Shown here piece after piece: positions 36,245-47,815 of a stretch of 64,000 bases of DNA. The notes beneath the pieces were generated by a model. It did no database searches and had not been told where the DNA came from. It saw nothing but the letters and a program-made list of their open reading frames with translations. The position numbers and the translations under genes are program-made. Source of the stretch: Clitoria ternatea (Eukaryota > Streptophyta > Magnoliopsida > Fabales > Fabaceae). Position 1 is the first letter of the stretch. Each line of letters begins with the position of its first letter. Location of the stretch: positions 42,020,501 to 42,084,500 of the forward strand of contig CM075675.1 in NCBI GenBank assembly GCA_037962975.1, given 5' to 3'.

Positions 36245-36540
36245 CTGCATAAAAAAATAATTTTGAAAAAACAATTAATCTATAACAAGCGACGTGCGTG
36301 GTCATTGGTCAGTGTCACTCATGGTCTTCACGAAGGAGAAGGCCTCTGAGTGCGTCATCGGGGTCAGGTCATAAAGGAGAGGGAAAGCTCGACTCTCAGC
36401 AACGTGCATCGTGGAGGAAGGGAAAACTGGAAAAATTTTACAGAGAGGGAAAGCTCGACACTCGTGTGTGCATCGCTCGTGTGTCTCGCGTGTCTCTGTG
36501 AGGTGGAGAATGCAAGAATCAAGAAGTGGATGGGAGAGAA
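36245..36540. other. short flank between the solo LTR and the next element
   Basis: 296 bases with no convincing gene. The words gagagggaaagctcgac occur twice (36379-36395 and 36445-36461). The last five bases, gagaa, should be the left target duplication of the next element; its partner is outside the window. Confidence 0.5.
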
Positions 36541-37155
36541 TGTAACACCCCTATTTTTATTTTTATATTAAAATTTTGAAGGAATTAAATTATGGTTCTT
36601 TAGAACTTTTTAATCTACCTATTATTTATGATTTTTTGGATTTTTTTTGGAATTTTTGAATTATTTTAATAAAATAATATATTTTAAATAATTTTAAATT
36701 CATCTAAAGTGACTTAAAATTAAAAATATTTATAAGAAAGTGAATTTAAATTATAAGAAAATTTTCTAAAATTCATTTCAAGAAGACTTATCTAAAAATT
36801 ATCGGTCTGAGAAAAATCTTGATTTTTTCCAATCGTTAAAAAATTGGGAACGTATCAATAAATTTTTATTAACAGAAAATTTTAGATTTTTAAAATTTAA
36901 ACTTTATATTACTTATTATAGAATTAGTGAGGACTGATATAATATCACTAAATTTCAAAAAGGACTAATTTTGAATATTTAAAATATATCGAGTGAAAGG
37001 TTACTATTTGGCTTAATAATTCTGCCGACAGCTACTATGCAAAACACTGTGTATGTACAAAATTTTCAAAAAATGCACAGTAAGCAGGTTTGAAATTTTA
37101 AAAAATGCACAGTACTTTTATATTAAAATAATGGAATGCATAGTAATTTTTTTTC

Positions 37156-37163
37156 TATAAATA
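37156..37163 (+). promoter_or_regulatory. TATA box of the plus-strand Tekay LTR
   Basis: tataaata about 615 bases from the LTR start, in a C/T-rich setting. It lies at the corresponding distance from the 5' end as the TATA box of the solo LTR. Confidence 0.6.
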
Positions 37164-37384
37164 CCGAAGGAATTCTTCTTTAGAATTCACAATTTCAGAT
37201 TAAGTTTTCTTAATATAGTAGTGCTAGTGAGATAGTAGTGGAAGTAAGAGAGAGAAATATAATTTTTTGGAAGAAGGTTCTGCTAAAATTCTAAGGTACG
37301 AATACCTCTCTTTTATATTTTTTAGGGTTATTTTTATATCGTTTTTAGAAATCTATTATTATACTAGAAATAATATTATTTTAA

Positions 37385-37600
37385 GTTACTATTCTGAATA
37401 GTAAAATACTAATTCAATAGTAAATTACTATTTTAATAGTAAATTACTATTCAAATAGTAAATTACTATTTATTGTTACTATTTACTTGTACTATTCACG
37501 TTTTACTATTTACTATTACTATTCACGATTTACTATTTACTGTTACTATTCATAATTTACTATTCACTATTTACTATTTAAAATTTACCATTTCTGTTTT
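37385..37600. repeat. short palindromic repeat array, AATAGTAAATTACTATT type
   Basis: The words aatagtaa, ttactatt and tttactattcac recur more than twelve times. Several neighbouring pairs form palindromes such as aatagtaaattactatt. The array can fold into consecutive hairpins. Confidence 0.8.
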
Positions 37601-39685
37601 AAGTAGTAATCTTAATTTTCATCTTGTAACTATATTAAAATGAAATTGGTATGTTTTAGAACTCGGAGATGAGGCGTGCACGGATTTACAATAACGAACC
37701 AGTATACAAGAGGTAAGGGGGAATGAGATAAGAATATAATATGAAAAGACGTAAGAATAATGGGAGGAGTCCCCTACTCCTTTTAAATTAAATAATAATA
37801 TTATTTTAAAATATTAACTTTTAACTTAAAATTTATAATAAAATTTAAATTAAATATATGATGTAACTAACTCTAAAATACCTATACAAATACCTGGATA
37901 ACCTATGCGAACTGGACTGAACCTATGCAAGGACTTGGATTATTATGACCTGTATGGACTTATGGACTGAACTATACCTATGCGAGGATTGGACTAAATG
38001 AACCTACATAGACCCATGCAAGGAATGGATTATAAAGACTCAAAATCAATCTTATTAATCTAAATAACCATTAAGATTTGAATTACATTATGAGTAATAT
38101 TTAATTTATTTGAATTGTTTACAATTGATAATATTTGATTTTGATTGATATTTAATTATGATTAATAATATTTGGTGTGAATGATGATATTTAGTTATAA
38201 TTGATAATACTTGATTTTGATTGATGATTTTATGATATGAAGTTTGAGCATATAGCGAGCATGACGGAAAACTAAAACTCAGGAAGAATTTTCTTACCTT
38301 ACTCTTTAAATTTTTATTACTTTAAATCTTCTCTTCTTAGAAATTATTTTTATTAACTTTATTTTCAATATTTAGAATATAAAAATTAGTATTTATTTTA
38401 GAAAGAAGACATTTTATGAAAATTAATTTATAACAAATTAAGATAATTAAATCTTAAATTAAAGAAAAATTTTATAATTTTAAGTATTTTTAGTTAATGA
38501 TTTAAAGATTATTCTCTTTTAATAAAATAAAATTTTCAAAAGAAAATTATTTTATTTTTCCAACTTAATAACTAAAGATATTTGGAAATAAATGAGAATT
38601 TGATCTTGTTAAGATTCAATTTGAGAAAGATTATGTAAAAGATTTATATGAAAAAGTTTTAAGATATTTAAGGCTTAGAAACTCAATTTCAGTGAGATTC
38701 GAAAACTGTACCAAATTTATTTCTGTGGGACAAAAGTTTAGAGAATTGAGAACATTTACAGTTTATTGAAATGATGTTGTAAACCTTTAAGGTATTTAAT
38801 AATTGAGTTTCTAAAAGCCTTAACCAACTAAATACACGAGTAGTTCATGCATCATGAATCATTAAAATGAAATTAAATGATATTGCCTGGGGACGGATTA
38901 TAGAAACCGAGGATACATTAGAGGAGGCTTAATTACGAGCCTTGGGATGAGAGGGTGTGAGAGGGTGCTTCAGGGGACCTGGGGTAGCTCCCTAGTGTTG
39001 GGTACTTTCACAATAAAAACTTTTTCAATCTGACTAGTCTCTAAGTGTTTCCATGCCAGTTGAGCTATTCATATTATTATTATCCGGACTTATGGAACAG
39101 TGTAAACTCCTGGTTGGCCCAGTGCAAATTAAAATTTAAGGGCCCACATATATATGTAAGTTATGATGAAGATATTACATAACATTCATGCATTCATAAT
39201 TGATTGTGTATGTGATTGTGATTGTGATTGTGATTGATATTATTATATATTAGTTTTAGAAAACCCTTTGTTGCTTATGACTTATTCGAGAATATTATAT
39301 TCTGTTTCTCACTCATTTCTCCGTGTTTTTGTTTCATATGTTAAATTGATTGTTCAGAGGGAAGGATCGAAGAATCTCGGCAGTAAATATAGCACGTTCT
39401 AGAAAGGGAGCTCGGTATGAATACCGTGGTCCAATGAATAAATAATGTTAATAAGTAACTGCTTCTGGGCCATGGAGTTTCCTCTCTTTCTTATAATGTT
39501 TAATATTTTATTTTCTTCAGATGAATGTAAAATTACTTTATATAGTTTTAATAATATTTATGAGGTATTTCAGAAATGATGTATGTAATTTATTCCGATA
39601 GTTTTCTTTTAATGATCATTTCTTTAGTAAAAAAAATTACAAATTTTTCTAATATTATTAAGGTGTAACAGAGGGTGTTACAAAG

Positions 39686-39697
39686 TGGTATCAGAGC
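39686..39697 (+). other. primer binding site of the plus-strand Tekay element
   Basis: tggtatcagagc, initiator-methionine tRNA type, three bases inside the LTR end at 39682. Confidence 0.92.
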
Positions 39698-39837
39698 AGT
39701 TAATCCAATAGGCCTGGGGAAAAGGTCTATCTTGCTTTGTCTGTAAACTCTGTATAGGTGATAGAGAATAGAATATCTGACTTGGTAGTAACTGTGATTG
39801 ATGTGACAAATCTCAGTTATTGTGAAACAGGGAACTA

Positions 39838-41854
39838 ATGGCTGGAAACGATCTTGCTGGAGTTGTAGAACGCTTAATTAATGCAATGGGAGCACGTGAA
39901 GGTCAAGGTAACGATGCCTTGAGAAGGCTGGACCTATTCGAAAAGCGCAATCCACCTCGTTTCAAGGGTGGATATAACCCTGATGGAGCACAAACATGGA
40001 TTCGAGAGATAGAGAAGATCTTTCGAGCATTGTAATGTAATGAAGCCGATAAGGTAGTCTTCGCTACTTATGCCTTATCTGAGGATGCCGAACATTGGTG
40101 GGATAACATGCGTAGATAATTCGAAGTCAACGACATGGAGATCACTTGGGATCATTTCAAGGATATGTTTCTGGAGAAATACTTTCCAGCTGATGTTAAA
40201 GAGAAAAGACAATTCGAATTCCTGTCGCTAACCCAAGGAAATATGACCGTTGGAGAGTACGCATCCAGGTTTGAAGAGCTATCTCGTTTTCATTCTTATT
40301 ATAATGATGCTACTAATGAAGGTGATCGGTGTGAAAAGTTTGTAAATGGATTGCGGCCAGAAATTAAGGAAGCTATACGAATGCAGGAAATCCGTGAATT
40401 TTCTGTATTGGTAAATCGCTGCAAGATCTTTGAAGAGGATCATAAGGATAGAATGACCAAAAGTCATGAACCCATTCATAAGATGGGAGAAATAAGAAGT
40501 GGAGGACCTCACCATCACCAAAGAAGAGACTTCAGGAGAAATAAGCCTTACCAAGCGCCATTTCACCGGTTTGGAGCAGCATCTGTTTCTAACAAACCCC
40601 AAGCTTCAACTGGAAGCTATTACCCGACATCTGCACCAAATTTTAAATGTTTTATCTATGGAGGACCCCATTTGAAAAGGGATTGTCCTAAAAACACTTA
40701 TGTTTGCTTTAAGTGTAACAAACCAGGTCATCACATCAAGGATTGCCCAGAGATGAAGAGAGAAAACCCTGAAGGTGCGAGTACAAACATAAATACTCAA
40801 GGAGGCGTACACAGTGCAGTCGGAAGGCCAAAGACAAAAGGAAAGGTTTTTGCAATCACTGAAGAAGAAGCATCTCATTCTGATTCCATGGTGGAAGGTA
40901 AGTGTATCATTAATAAGATTCCTTTAATTGTTATGTATGACTCAGGTGCATCACATTCCTTTATTGTCAATGACTGTGTAGAAAAACTAAAATTACCTGT
41001 GATAGAATTGTCATTTGACTTATCTGTACATACTCCTGGAAACAATCCCATTGTCACTTCTAAAGCCTGTTGGAATTGCCCTATTGTCATAGATGGTAGG
41101 GACTTTAAGGCTAATCTTTTCTGTTTACCCCTTTCTGGCTTAGAAGTTATTATTGGGCTAGATTGGTTTCTGACAATCATGTTCTAATAGATTGTCATAA
41201 TAAAACCATAATGTTTAAAGAACCAGTGAATTTGAATCCTGGGGATTTGAGATTTTTAACCGCCAACCAAGTGAGTGCCTCTTTAAAAGGAGGGGCTCAA
41301 GGATTCATGCTATTGCTTTCAACGAAAGGAGAGCAAGAGTCAAAAATCAAAAATCTACCGGTTGTGTGTGAATTTCCTGACGTTTTTCCTGAAGATATCC
41401 CTGGTTTACCCCCAGAAAGAGATGTGGAATTCGCCATTGATCTAGTACCTGGAGTTGGACCCATTTCAATTGCACCATACCGAATGTCACCTCTAGAATT
41501 AGCAGAGTTGAAGAAACAACTTGAAGAGATGATAGAGAAGCAGTTTATACGACCCAGTGTATCCCCCTGGGGTGCACCAGTGTTATTAGTTAAGAAAAAG
41601 GATGGTAGCATGAGGTTGTGTGTAGATTATCGGCAACTGAACAAAGTGACAATCAAGAATAGATATCCTCTGCCAAGGATTGACGACTTGATGGATCAGC
41701 TACGTGGTACCATGGTGTTCTCTAAAATTGATTTGAGGTCTAGATACCATTAAATAAGGGTGAAGAAAGAAGATGTACCAAAAATTGCTTTTAGAACACG
41801 CTATGGCCATTACGAATATCTAGTAATGCCTTTTGGTGTAACTAATGCACCAGC
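39838..41854 (+). pseudogene. Tekay-type gag-pol remnant (Gag, protease, start of reverse transcriptase)
   Basis: Starts MAGNDLAG at 39838, with the Gag word RFKGGYNPDGAQTW. In-frame stops are TAA at 40033-40035 and TAA at 40117-40119. The next open part (40135-41187) holds the rest of Gag, a first knuckle in which the second Cys is Tyr (CFIYGG), an intact second knuckle (CFKCNKPGHH) and protease DSGASHSFI. Near 41166, after GLDW, a one-base deletion shifts the frame. The reading continues to 41753, where TAA follows the reverse transcriptase word RSRYH, and then to FGVTNAPA at 41854. Three stops, one frameshift and a lost zinc ligand show it has been inactive for some time. Confidence 0.92.
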
Positions 41855-42585
41855 TGATCTGTCCTGAACCGGGGTCTATAGACCCGGACTCAAGTCAGTC
41901 ACAAATAGTATGCAAATACCGTATAGGAGACCGGATGTATGAGTATCCGGTGTAGGTATCCGTTGTCCTTGAGCGGAGAGAGCGGACTGGGCGTCCTGGA
42001 GGTCCTTCACACCGACCTAACGCGTTGAAGTGGGCGAATGGTGGTGTCACCTGCAATGATTCTCCGACGCTCAAGTCAGTGATAATATTCCAGGTAAGGA
42101 ATGTATTCAGAGAATAATCAGTCGTAAAAAATGAGCTGAAGATCCCTCACTTCAATCATGAAGTGAGTTCATATACCTGATTGGCTCGATTAACGAGGAT
42201 TCGTTGGTGGGGAACCACCAACTCCCATTAGCATTATTATATTGCGCACTTACCTGCATGATTGGGTCAAGTGGCTATTTTATATTGAGCATAGAGAATG
42301 TAGACTAGGATTAGGGAACAAGTTGACCATTCCCGTGAGCAGAATTTGGCTCGTAGTGCAGGGAATTATTGATCGATCCCTGTAGCAACAATCCTTGTCT
42401 TTTGCATAGTGACGTGTGTATTATCCGATGTCATGGTGTTATCCTGAACAACCGGTATAGGGAGAATGCCTGATACGGAATTACAGTCCGGATGTATACC
42501 GATGACACCGGTTACACGTAGATGTCTTATCAAAGACGTTTGAAATATGTATAGCAGATCGGATACCGGTATTGAGACCGGATCA
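41855..42585 (-). repeat. Tat 3' LTR, 731 bp
   Basis: Ends tgatctgtcc...gaccggatca. About seven differences from the other LTR, all transitions, so near 99% identity. The minus strand TATA box is at 42276-42284. It interrupts the Tekay reverse transcriptase on its left. Confidence 0.93.
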
Positions 42586-43572
42586 TATGTCCCTTAGCTT
42601 GTGTGAGGGACCGAATGGTTGTTCACATAAGCTACTCAACCTGCAAGAGGTCTTAATATCGGTAAGCTTACGTGTGTAACAGTTCCTTAGCATCTGTTGT
42701 CATTCGTAAAGAACCGTTCTAAAATTAATAGGTCCGACCTGTCGATGCGGCCACAACGGATTCGGACAAAGATTTGTTGTACGAGAATTTCAAGAGTCTA
42801 TTGGAATGAAAAGCTCTTGAAGTTCGTGTAACGGCTGTAAAGCGCGAATTGCGTTGCATGATTGGACATTAATGCTTTTAATCACGTGGGCAAGCAATTA
42901 TTGCGTCTGAGATGAAAATCTCATTAACCGTTGTTTTGGGCTTAATAGGCCCGAAGTTTTCGAAACTTTTGGGCCTAGTGGATAGCCCTTCGCTGAGTCG
43001 CTATCGTTTTGGCGCCCAAGAATTTGGAACGGTTGTGTCGTTTCGCTTGTGAACGAATGCGTTTTATCGAGAACGACACAACTTCAAGAGGGGGTAACCG
43101 AACCTCTTCGTTTCCTATAAAAGGAATACTTAGTGGATTCTGGGTTCCACTCGCTTTTGTTTCCTTAACAAAATTCTGCAGAAATTTTTCAAGGAAGTTT
43201 GCTGCCTATATTACGAGGGTTTCTTCATTCTTCATATTCATCGTTATTGTCTGAGGTAACTATTTCTTCCTTGTTGTTCTGGTCTTGTTTTGTTTTGCTA
43301 CTTCTTAGTTAAAGAAAGTAGGCTTCATCTAGGGGGGGGAATCAGTTTCCCGCAACCCTAATAGTCATGGGGAAGAATCCTTGTGATTCTTCCTAAGACT
43401 TAATCGCGTCGCTCAGAAAGGGGATCTTACTCACTGTGGAAAGTGACCTTTCCCTTCTCAGAGTCGTCCTCTGATTGTAGTTGCTTTTAAAATACAGTGA
43501 GTAATGATTACAACCTTCTGACGACATTTTATTTCTTATCGTAGATTAAGGAGTTCGATTTAGAAAATCCAA
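42586..43572 (+). promoter_or_regulatory. leader and promoter region of antisense gene 1
   Basis: A polypurine-like tract (AAGGGACATA on the minus strand) adjoins the LTR. On the plus strand a TATA box, tataaaag, is at 43116-43123. A likely 5' UTR intron runs from gt at 43256 to ag at 43544 (289 bases), ending 28 bases before the ATG. This reads like an independent promoter facing against gag-pol. Confidence 0.6.
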
Positions 43573-45844
43573 ATGGCCACTGGAGAGGGAACCTCTGGAA
43601 ATAGCGCTATTTCGAGGACAACTGAAGGTCTCTATAGCGTTGTTGCTTCGAGGCTGAATTGGGAGGAGGTTCAGGCTAAATGGCCTTTCTGTTGGGTGTC
43701 CAGCGAGTTTAAGGACTTGGCCTCTCGTCATGCGGATGAGGAGGGATCCCGGATTCAACCGAGGTTCACGCTGAGTACGGATGAAGAGACGAAAAAGTGG
43801 TATAGGGTTTACGCACCACTTCCGACAGAGCGGATATGCCATGTCGTCCCTAATGACCGCTCCGTATATATGTACGACTTTATTTTTCATTATCTGGGAG
43901 TTCGTTTCCCTCTAACCGAACTCCAGATGGGCGTCTTGAAGTTTCTGAACTGTGCACCCTCCCAACTTCATCCCAACGGTTGGGGCCTCATCCGAGCTTT
44001 GGAGGTCTTGGGTGAACATTTTAATTTCACACCAACTGTAGCGATGCTGTTCTATTACACCCAAGTAGTTCGAAGGGCAAATAAGCAGGGTGGAGTTGGT
44101 CTGGTGACTCTTCGGACTCTCTGTTCCTTTGTGAACTTTGAGTCTTATACGGATTCTGCCAAGGTCGATGGGAAGTCCTTCAAGACTTATTTCACTCGCA
44201 TATCCATCAAGAAGGGCAAACCAATATTTTGGAAGGATGAAGAGGGCGTCGACAAATTTCCCTTGAGTTGGACACACAAACACTTTCTCTTGAGCTCCCA
44301 CGCGTACTACACTGATCAATCTGATCTGTCTCGTGATACGTCGAGAGTGTTGTTCGCACTTGAATCACACACTACACGTTGTCACGTCTTTTCGTGTAGG
44401 CGTTTGCTAAGTAGCTCAAGCGGAGTCCGGGAGGAATATTTGCGTATTTCTCATTTTATTTCACCCTTTCTCCTTTACCAAATATATATAAAATATTTAT
44501 AGTTGCTAACATCTTGTGTTTGTTCATGTAGGTGAAATAGAACAAGAAACTCCAGAGATGGACAAGTTAAAGAAATTCAAGGCGGCGGGTAAGTCCGTTG
44601 CTCGTGAGAACGAGGTTAAGCCCAGGCCCTCAACTAAGGATCGTCCTGAATTAATAATATTGACCTCGGATGCTGAAGAGGACGTTCCGTTGGTTGAGGG
44701 CGGTTTCTCTGCCGCGGATGTAGCCACGGGTCATCCTCAAGTTTCTGAGAGGAGAAGAAAAATTAAGAATGACTCAGTGGGAGGCCCGTCCAAAAAGCGC
44801 AGAACTCCGGAGGATAAGGCTGTTGAAACCTCGGAAGCAGCAGCTGCTACCTCTGGAGGTAAAGGGATTGCTGCCGGGGTTTCTGGGGCGAAGCCGGCCT
44901 CTTACCCAACCAATTCGTTTCTCACCCCCTTCCTCTCCTATGAGGGTTCTACTCCGGCCACTCTTCCACCACCGATGTATAAACTCCGGCCTACGCTCAG
45001 TGCTAAAGAAATTAAAGGAGCGTGTGAGGCCGGAAGGTGGCAATTAGCCGAACTCGCTGGAATGCTTTCTTCAGTCAGCGAGTTGGCTGACAACGTCGAT
45101 AAGGTTGAAGAGCTGAGTGACAAATTAGAAGAACTCAACCTTTCCTCGGAAAAAGACAAAGCCTCCATAAAGTTAATGGAAGATCGTCTCAACAAATCTA
45201 AGGAGTTCGGAGATATAATGACTAAAGAGAATCTTAAGCTTAAAGGCGACCTCAAAAACTTGGAAGGCAAAGTGGCAAAGAAGGAGGAAGAACTCCGTAG
45301 CAGCCAGGATAAAAATAAAGCTGCTGCTGAGGAGTGGTCTCAAAGGGAGAAGAAGCTCCTTCTTGAGATAGAGGGACTGAAGGCTAGGAAAGCGGAGTCC
45401 GAAGTATCTAGTGAGGAGCTGTCCAAGTTGCGGGGAGAATTGGCCACGGCGAAAGCTGAGAGAGAAGAAGCAGTAGACATATGCACCCGGGCTGTCGAAG
45501 AGTCCTTCGGCCTAGCCATACGCCAAGTCTTCTACCGCAACCCCACTGCGAAACTTAACCTTTATGGAATGGATCCGTTCTATGAATTCCATGGGGGAAA
45601 GTTAGTCGCAGTGGTGGATGGTCGTCACGAAGATCCACCGACGTCCCTGTATGGTTTGCCTCCTCTTCCTGAGGGTCAAACCATGGGACCGGATTACGTC
45701 TTTCCTGTGTCCGAGGTTCCCTCTTCTGAAGAAAGGGCTGAGGCTCCTGGAGGTGAGACTCCTGTGGAGGTTCCAAAGGAAGGAGCACAAGAGCCTGGTG
45801 CTGAAGAGGCACAGAAAGCTGAAAAACAGATTCCTCCTCCGTAG
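43573..45844 (+). CDS. Tat antisense ORF 1, two exons, about 727 aa
   Basis: Exon 1 is 43573-44443 and exon 2 is 44532-45844. The intervening 88 bases start with gt and end with atgtag, and the joined exons are exactly 728 codons with the stop. The N-terminal part (LNWEEVQAKWPF, DRSVYMYDFIFHYLGVRFPLT, LHPNGWGLIRALEVL) matches the putative gypsy-type transposon domain (Transposase_28, PF04195) known from antisense ORFs of Tat elements; its function is unknown. The middle has a basic stretch (SKKRRTPEDK) that could be a nuclear signal. Residues about 475-605 are a Lys/Glu-rich coiled coil, then comes the conserved tail with AIRQVFYRNP and DPFYEFHGGKLV. There is no internal stop. The protein is about half identical to antisense ORF 2 in its N-terminal domain. 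Its role may be structural or regulatory; the 'transposase' label is historical. Confidence 0.8.
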
Positions 45845-47169
45845 TTTTCTTTTCATTTACATGTATAGTTGTGTACCGGGATCAACTCCGGATTTTGAAC
45901 TATTGTATGTAATTTTACTTCAATGAATGAATTTTGATTGAAGAAATTTGTCTTCGTCGTTTCATGTATATTTAAATAGTTACTAATCCGTTTTGTATGA
46001 TTAACCTTGAGGTCGGATTGAAACAACTGCCTCGGAAGATTAAGCAACAAATAAAATTTAGAACGGATAAATATATACATGTCCCCAAGTGCGTATTAAG
46101 AAGAAGGTGCCTGTCTTTGGGGCATGATTCTTAATTCTCTTAATTCTCTTGGGGAAAGATGGGTCGATCCGCTGTTCAGTAGAGTAATGTAACAGGACGG
46201 ATGACTGTATTTTATTCATGTTATTCTCACTGGAGAAAACTATGTCGTTCATTGTAAGAGTATTGTTCCAAGTTTGGGGAACTGCAAAGGTGTAAGGAAG
46301 TGGTGCTTGAACCCTCCATCATAAGGATGATGATGGGAGTTTTTCTACGCCAGGAGTTACGTCATTGTATCACAGAATAGGTGATAAAGAGTATCCGACC
46401 TGGGAGAATACCACTTGAAAGTGAAAGTGCGGACTGACTTTCAGAATTTTCCGTCATAGGAATGATTATATGAATTGATCATGCCAGGTGTTTTGTCATC
46501 AAATCACTTCATAAGTGATTGAGATCATCCGTCTTGGGGATGTGTACAGCACCAGAAGTTATATCGTCGGATCACATAATAGGTGATTGAGATCATCCGT
46601 CCTTGAGGTGTGTATGGCGCCAGGAGTTACATCGTCATATCACAGAATAGGTGATTGAGATCATCTGTCCTGGGCAGGTATACCATGTCAAGGAGTTACA
46701 TCGTCATATCACGTAATGGGTGATTGAGATTATCCGTTCTGGAAAAGTACACAACACCAAGAGTTACATCGTCAGATCACAGATTAAGTGATTTAGATAA
46801 TCCATCCTGGAGACATTTTTCAATCGTAGGAGTACGGATTGAGTGAATACTTTTCAGTTTTCAAAAGCTTTCATCGTAAGAATGATGATGAGAATTGTTC
46901 ATACCAGGAGTTACATCGTCGAATCACTTTATAGGTGATTGAGATCATCCGTCTTGAATGGTTCACACCAGGAGCTACATCATCGAATCACAGAATAGGT
47001 GATTGAGATCATCCGTCCTGGAATGATTATTGGAATTCTTCATACCAGGAGTTATATCATCGAATCACAGAATAAGTGATTGAGATTATCCGTCCTGGTG
47101 AAGTTTTTTAATCATGGAGTACGGATTGAACAAATTTTTGAATCCGAAATCCGAGTAATACCTCTACTA
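45845..47169. repeat. 3' region of antisense gene 1 with tandem hairpin repeats
   Basis: From about 46349 to 47100 a unit of roughly 66-70 bp recurs about nine times (46349, 46485, 46551, 46620, 46690, 46757, 46903, 46969, 47046). Its core is ccaggagttacatcgtc, then a short inverted repeat such as atcac...gtgat, then tgagatcatccgtcctgg. The outer words CCAGGA and TCCTGG also pair. No gene is present. Tandem repeats in this part of Tat/Ogre elements are well known. Confidence 0.85.
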
Positions 47170-47815
47170 GCCCCCTAGCTAATGTGAGGAATGAGTAGAT
47201 TTGCTCATATGAGCTATATTAATCGTAGTACGTCTGGATTTCGGGACTACGTCGAAGTGTATATGTCCGCTCTGGGAACAAGGTTCCGAAGTGATGAATC
47301 TCCTAAGGGCGGATTCTACAATGAGAATATCAGGAGTTTATCGAATTTCGCAACCCTTGGTATTCGAGTAATGGTGGCCACGTTTCTAATGATTGGATAT
47401 TTAATGCCTTAATTCACGTGGGCGAGCCATTATTACGTTAAATACGCATGTCTTAGTAACTGTCACGCATAGTCTTGTTGGGCCTAGTATTTGGTTTTAA
47501 TAGGCCCATTTCGAAGGCTTTGTGACAAAACGATGGCATTTTCGCGCCTTGAGGTACAAAACGACAAATTTGGTCCACTAAACGGGGAGTCGTTTGGGGG
47601 TAAACGACAGGTTGTGTTTAGTGGGTATTTGAAAAATTCTCGTGCCCTAAAAAAGGCATATCTAGCAATTTCAGTTACCATTTCTTGTTGCTCCCTTGAC
47701 AAACCTCTGTAAAAGTTCCGAGAAGTTCTTCGTGTCCGCCTCTGTGAATTTCAATTCACTATCCTTAGGTAACCACTTTCCCTTCGTTTTCTGTATCTCT
47801 TTTCAATATTTAAGA
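47170..47815 (+). promoter_or_regulatory. leader region of antisense gene 2
   Basis: The start resembles the start of the antisense gene 1 module (ccctagctaatgtgagg here against cccttagcttgtgtgagg at 42591), so the whole module was duplicated. At the place of the gene 1 TATA box the sequence is ccctaaaaaagg (about 47648), a weaker version. No gene lies here. Confidence 0.5.

Larger units (their letters stand above)
36541..39682 (+). repeat. Tekay-type 5' LTR, 3142 bp
   Basis: Starts tgtaacaccc and ends gggtgttaca, four bases before the primer site. A TATA box is at 37156-37163. A run of AATAGTAAATTACTATT-type palindromes fills 37385-37600. No gene is present; the tract is AT-rich. Confidence 0.9.
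36541..41854 (+). mobile_element. 5' half of a plus-strand Tekay-type Ty3/gypsy element, interrupted by the Tat element
   Basis: Order: LTR 36541-39682, primer site 39686-39697, leader, gag, protease and the start of reverse transcriptase. The reading stops inside reverse transcriptase at FGVTNAPA (41854), where the Tat LTR begins. The remaining polymerase and the 3' LTR must lie beyond the right edge or have been lost. It is a different, more decayed family from the three-LTR element. Confidence 0.88.

Noticed and set aside
36298..36571. Two overlapping short plus-strand frames
   Set aside because: No recognisable domain, no promoter, and they run into the start of the next LTR.
40279..41611. 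Long open frames antisense to the plus-strand Tekay gag-pol
   Set aside because: They mirror the codon pattern of the coding strand and resemble no known protein; similar shadows occur opposite every pol here.
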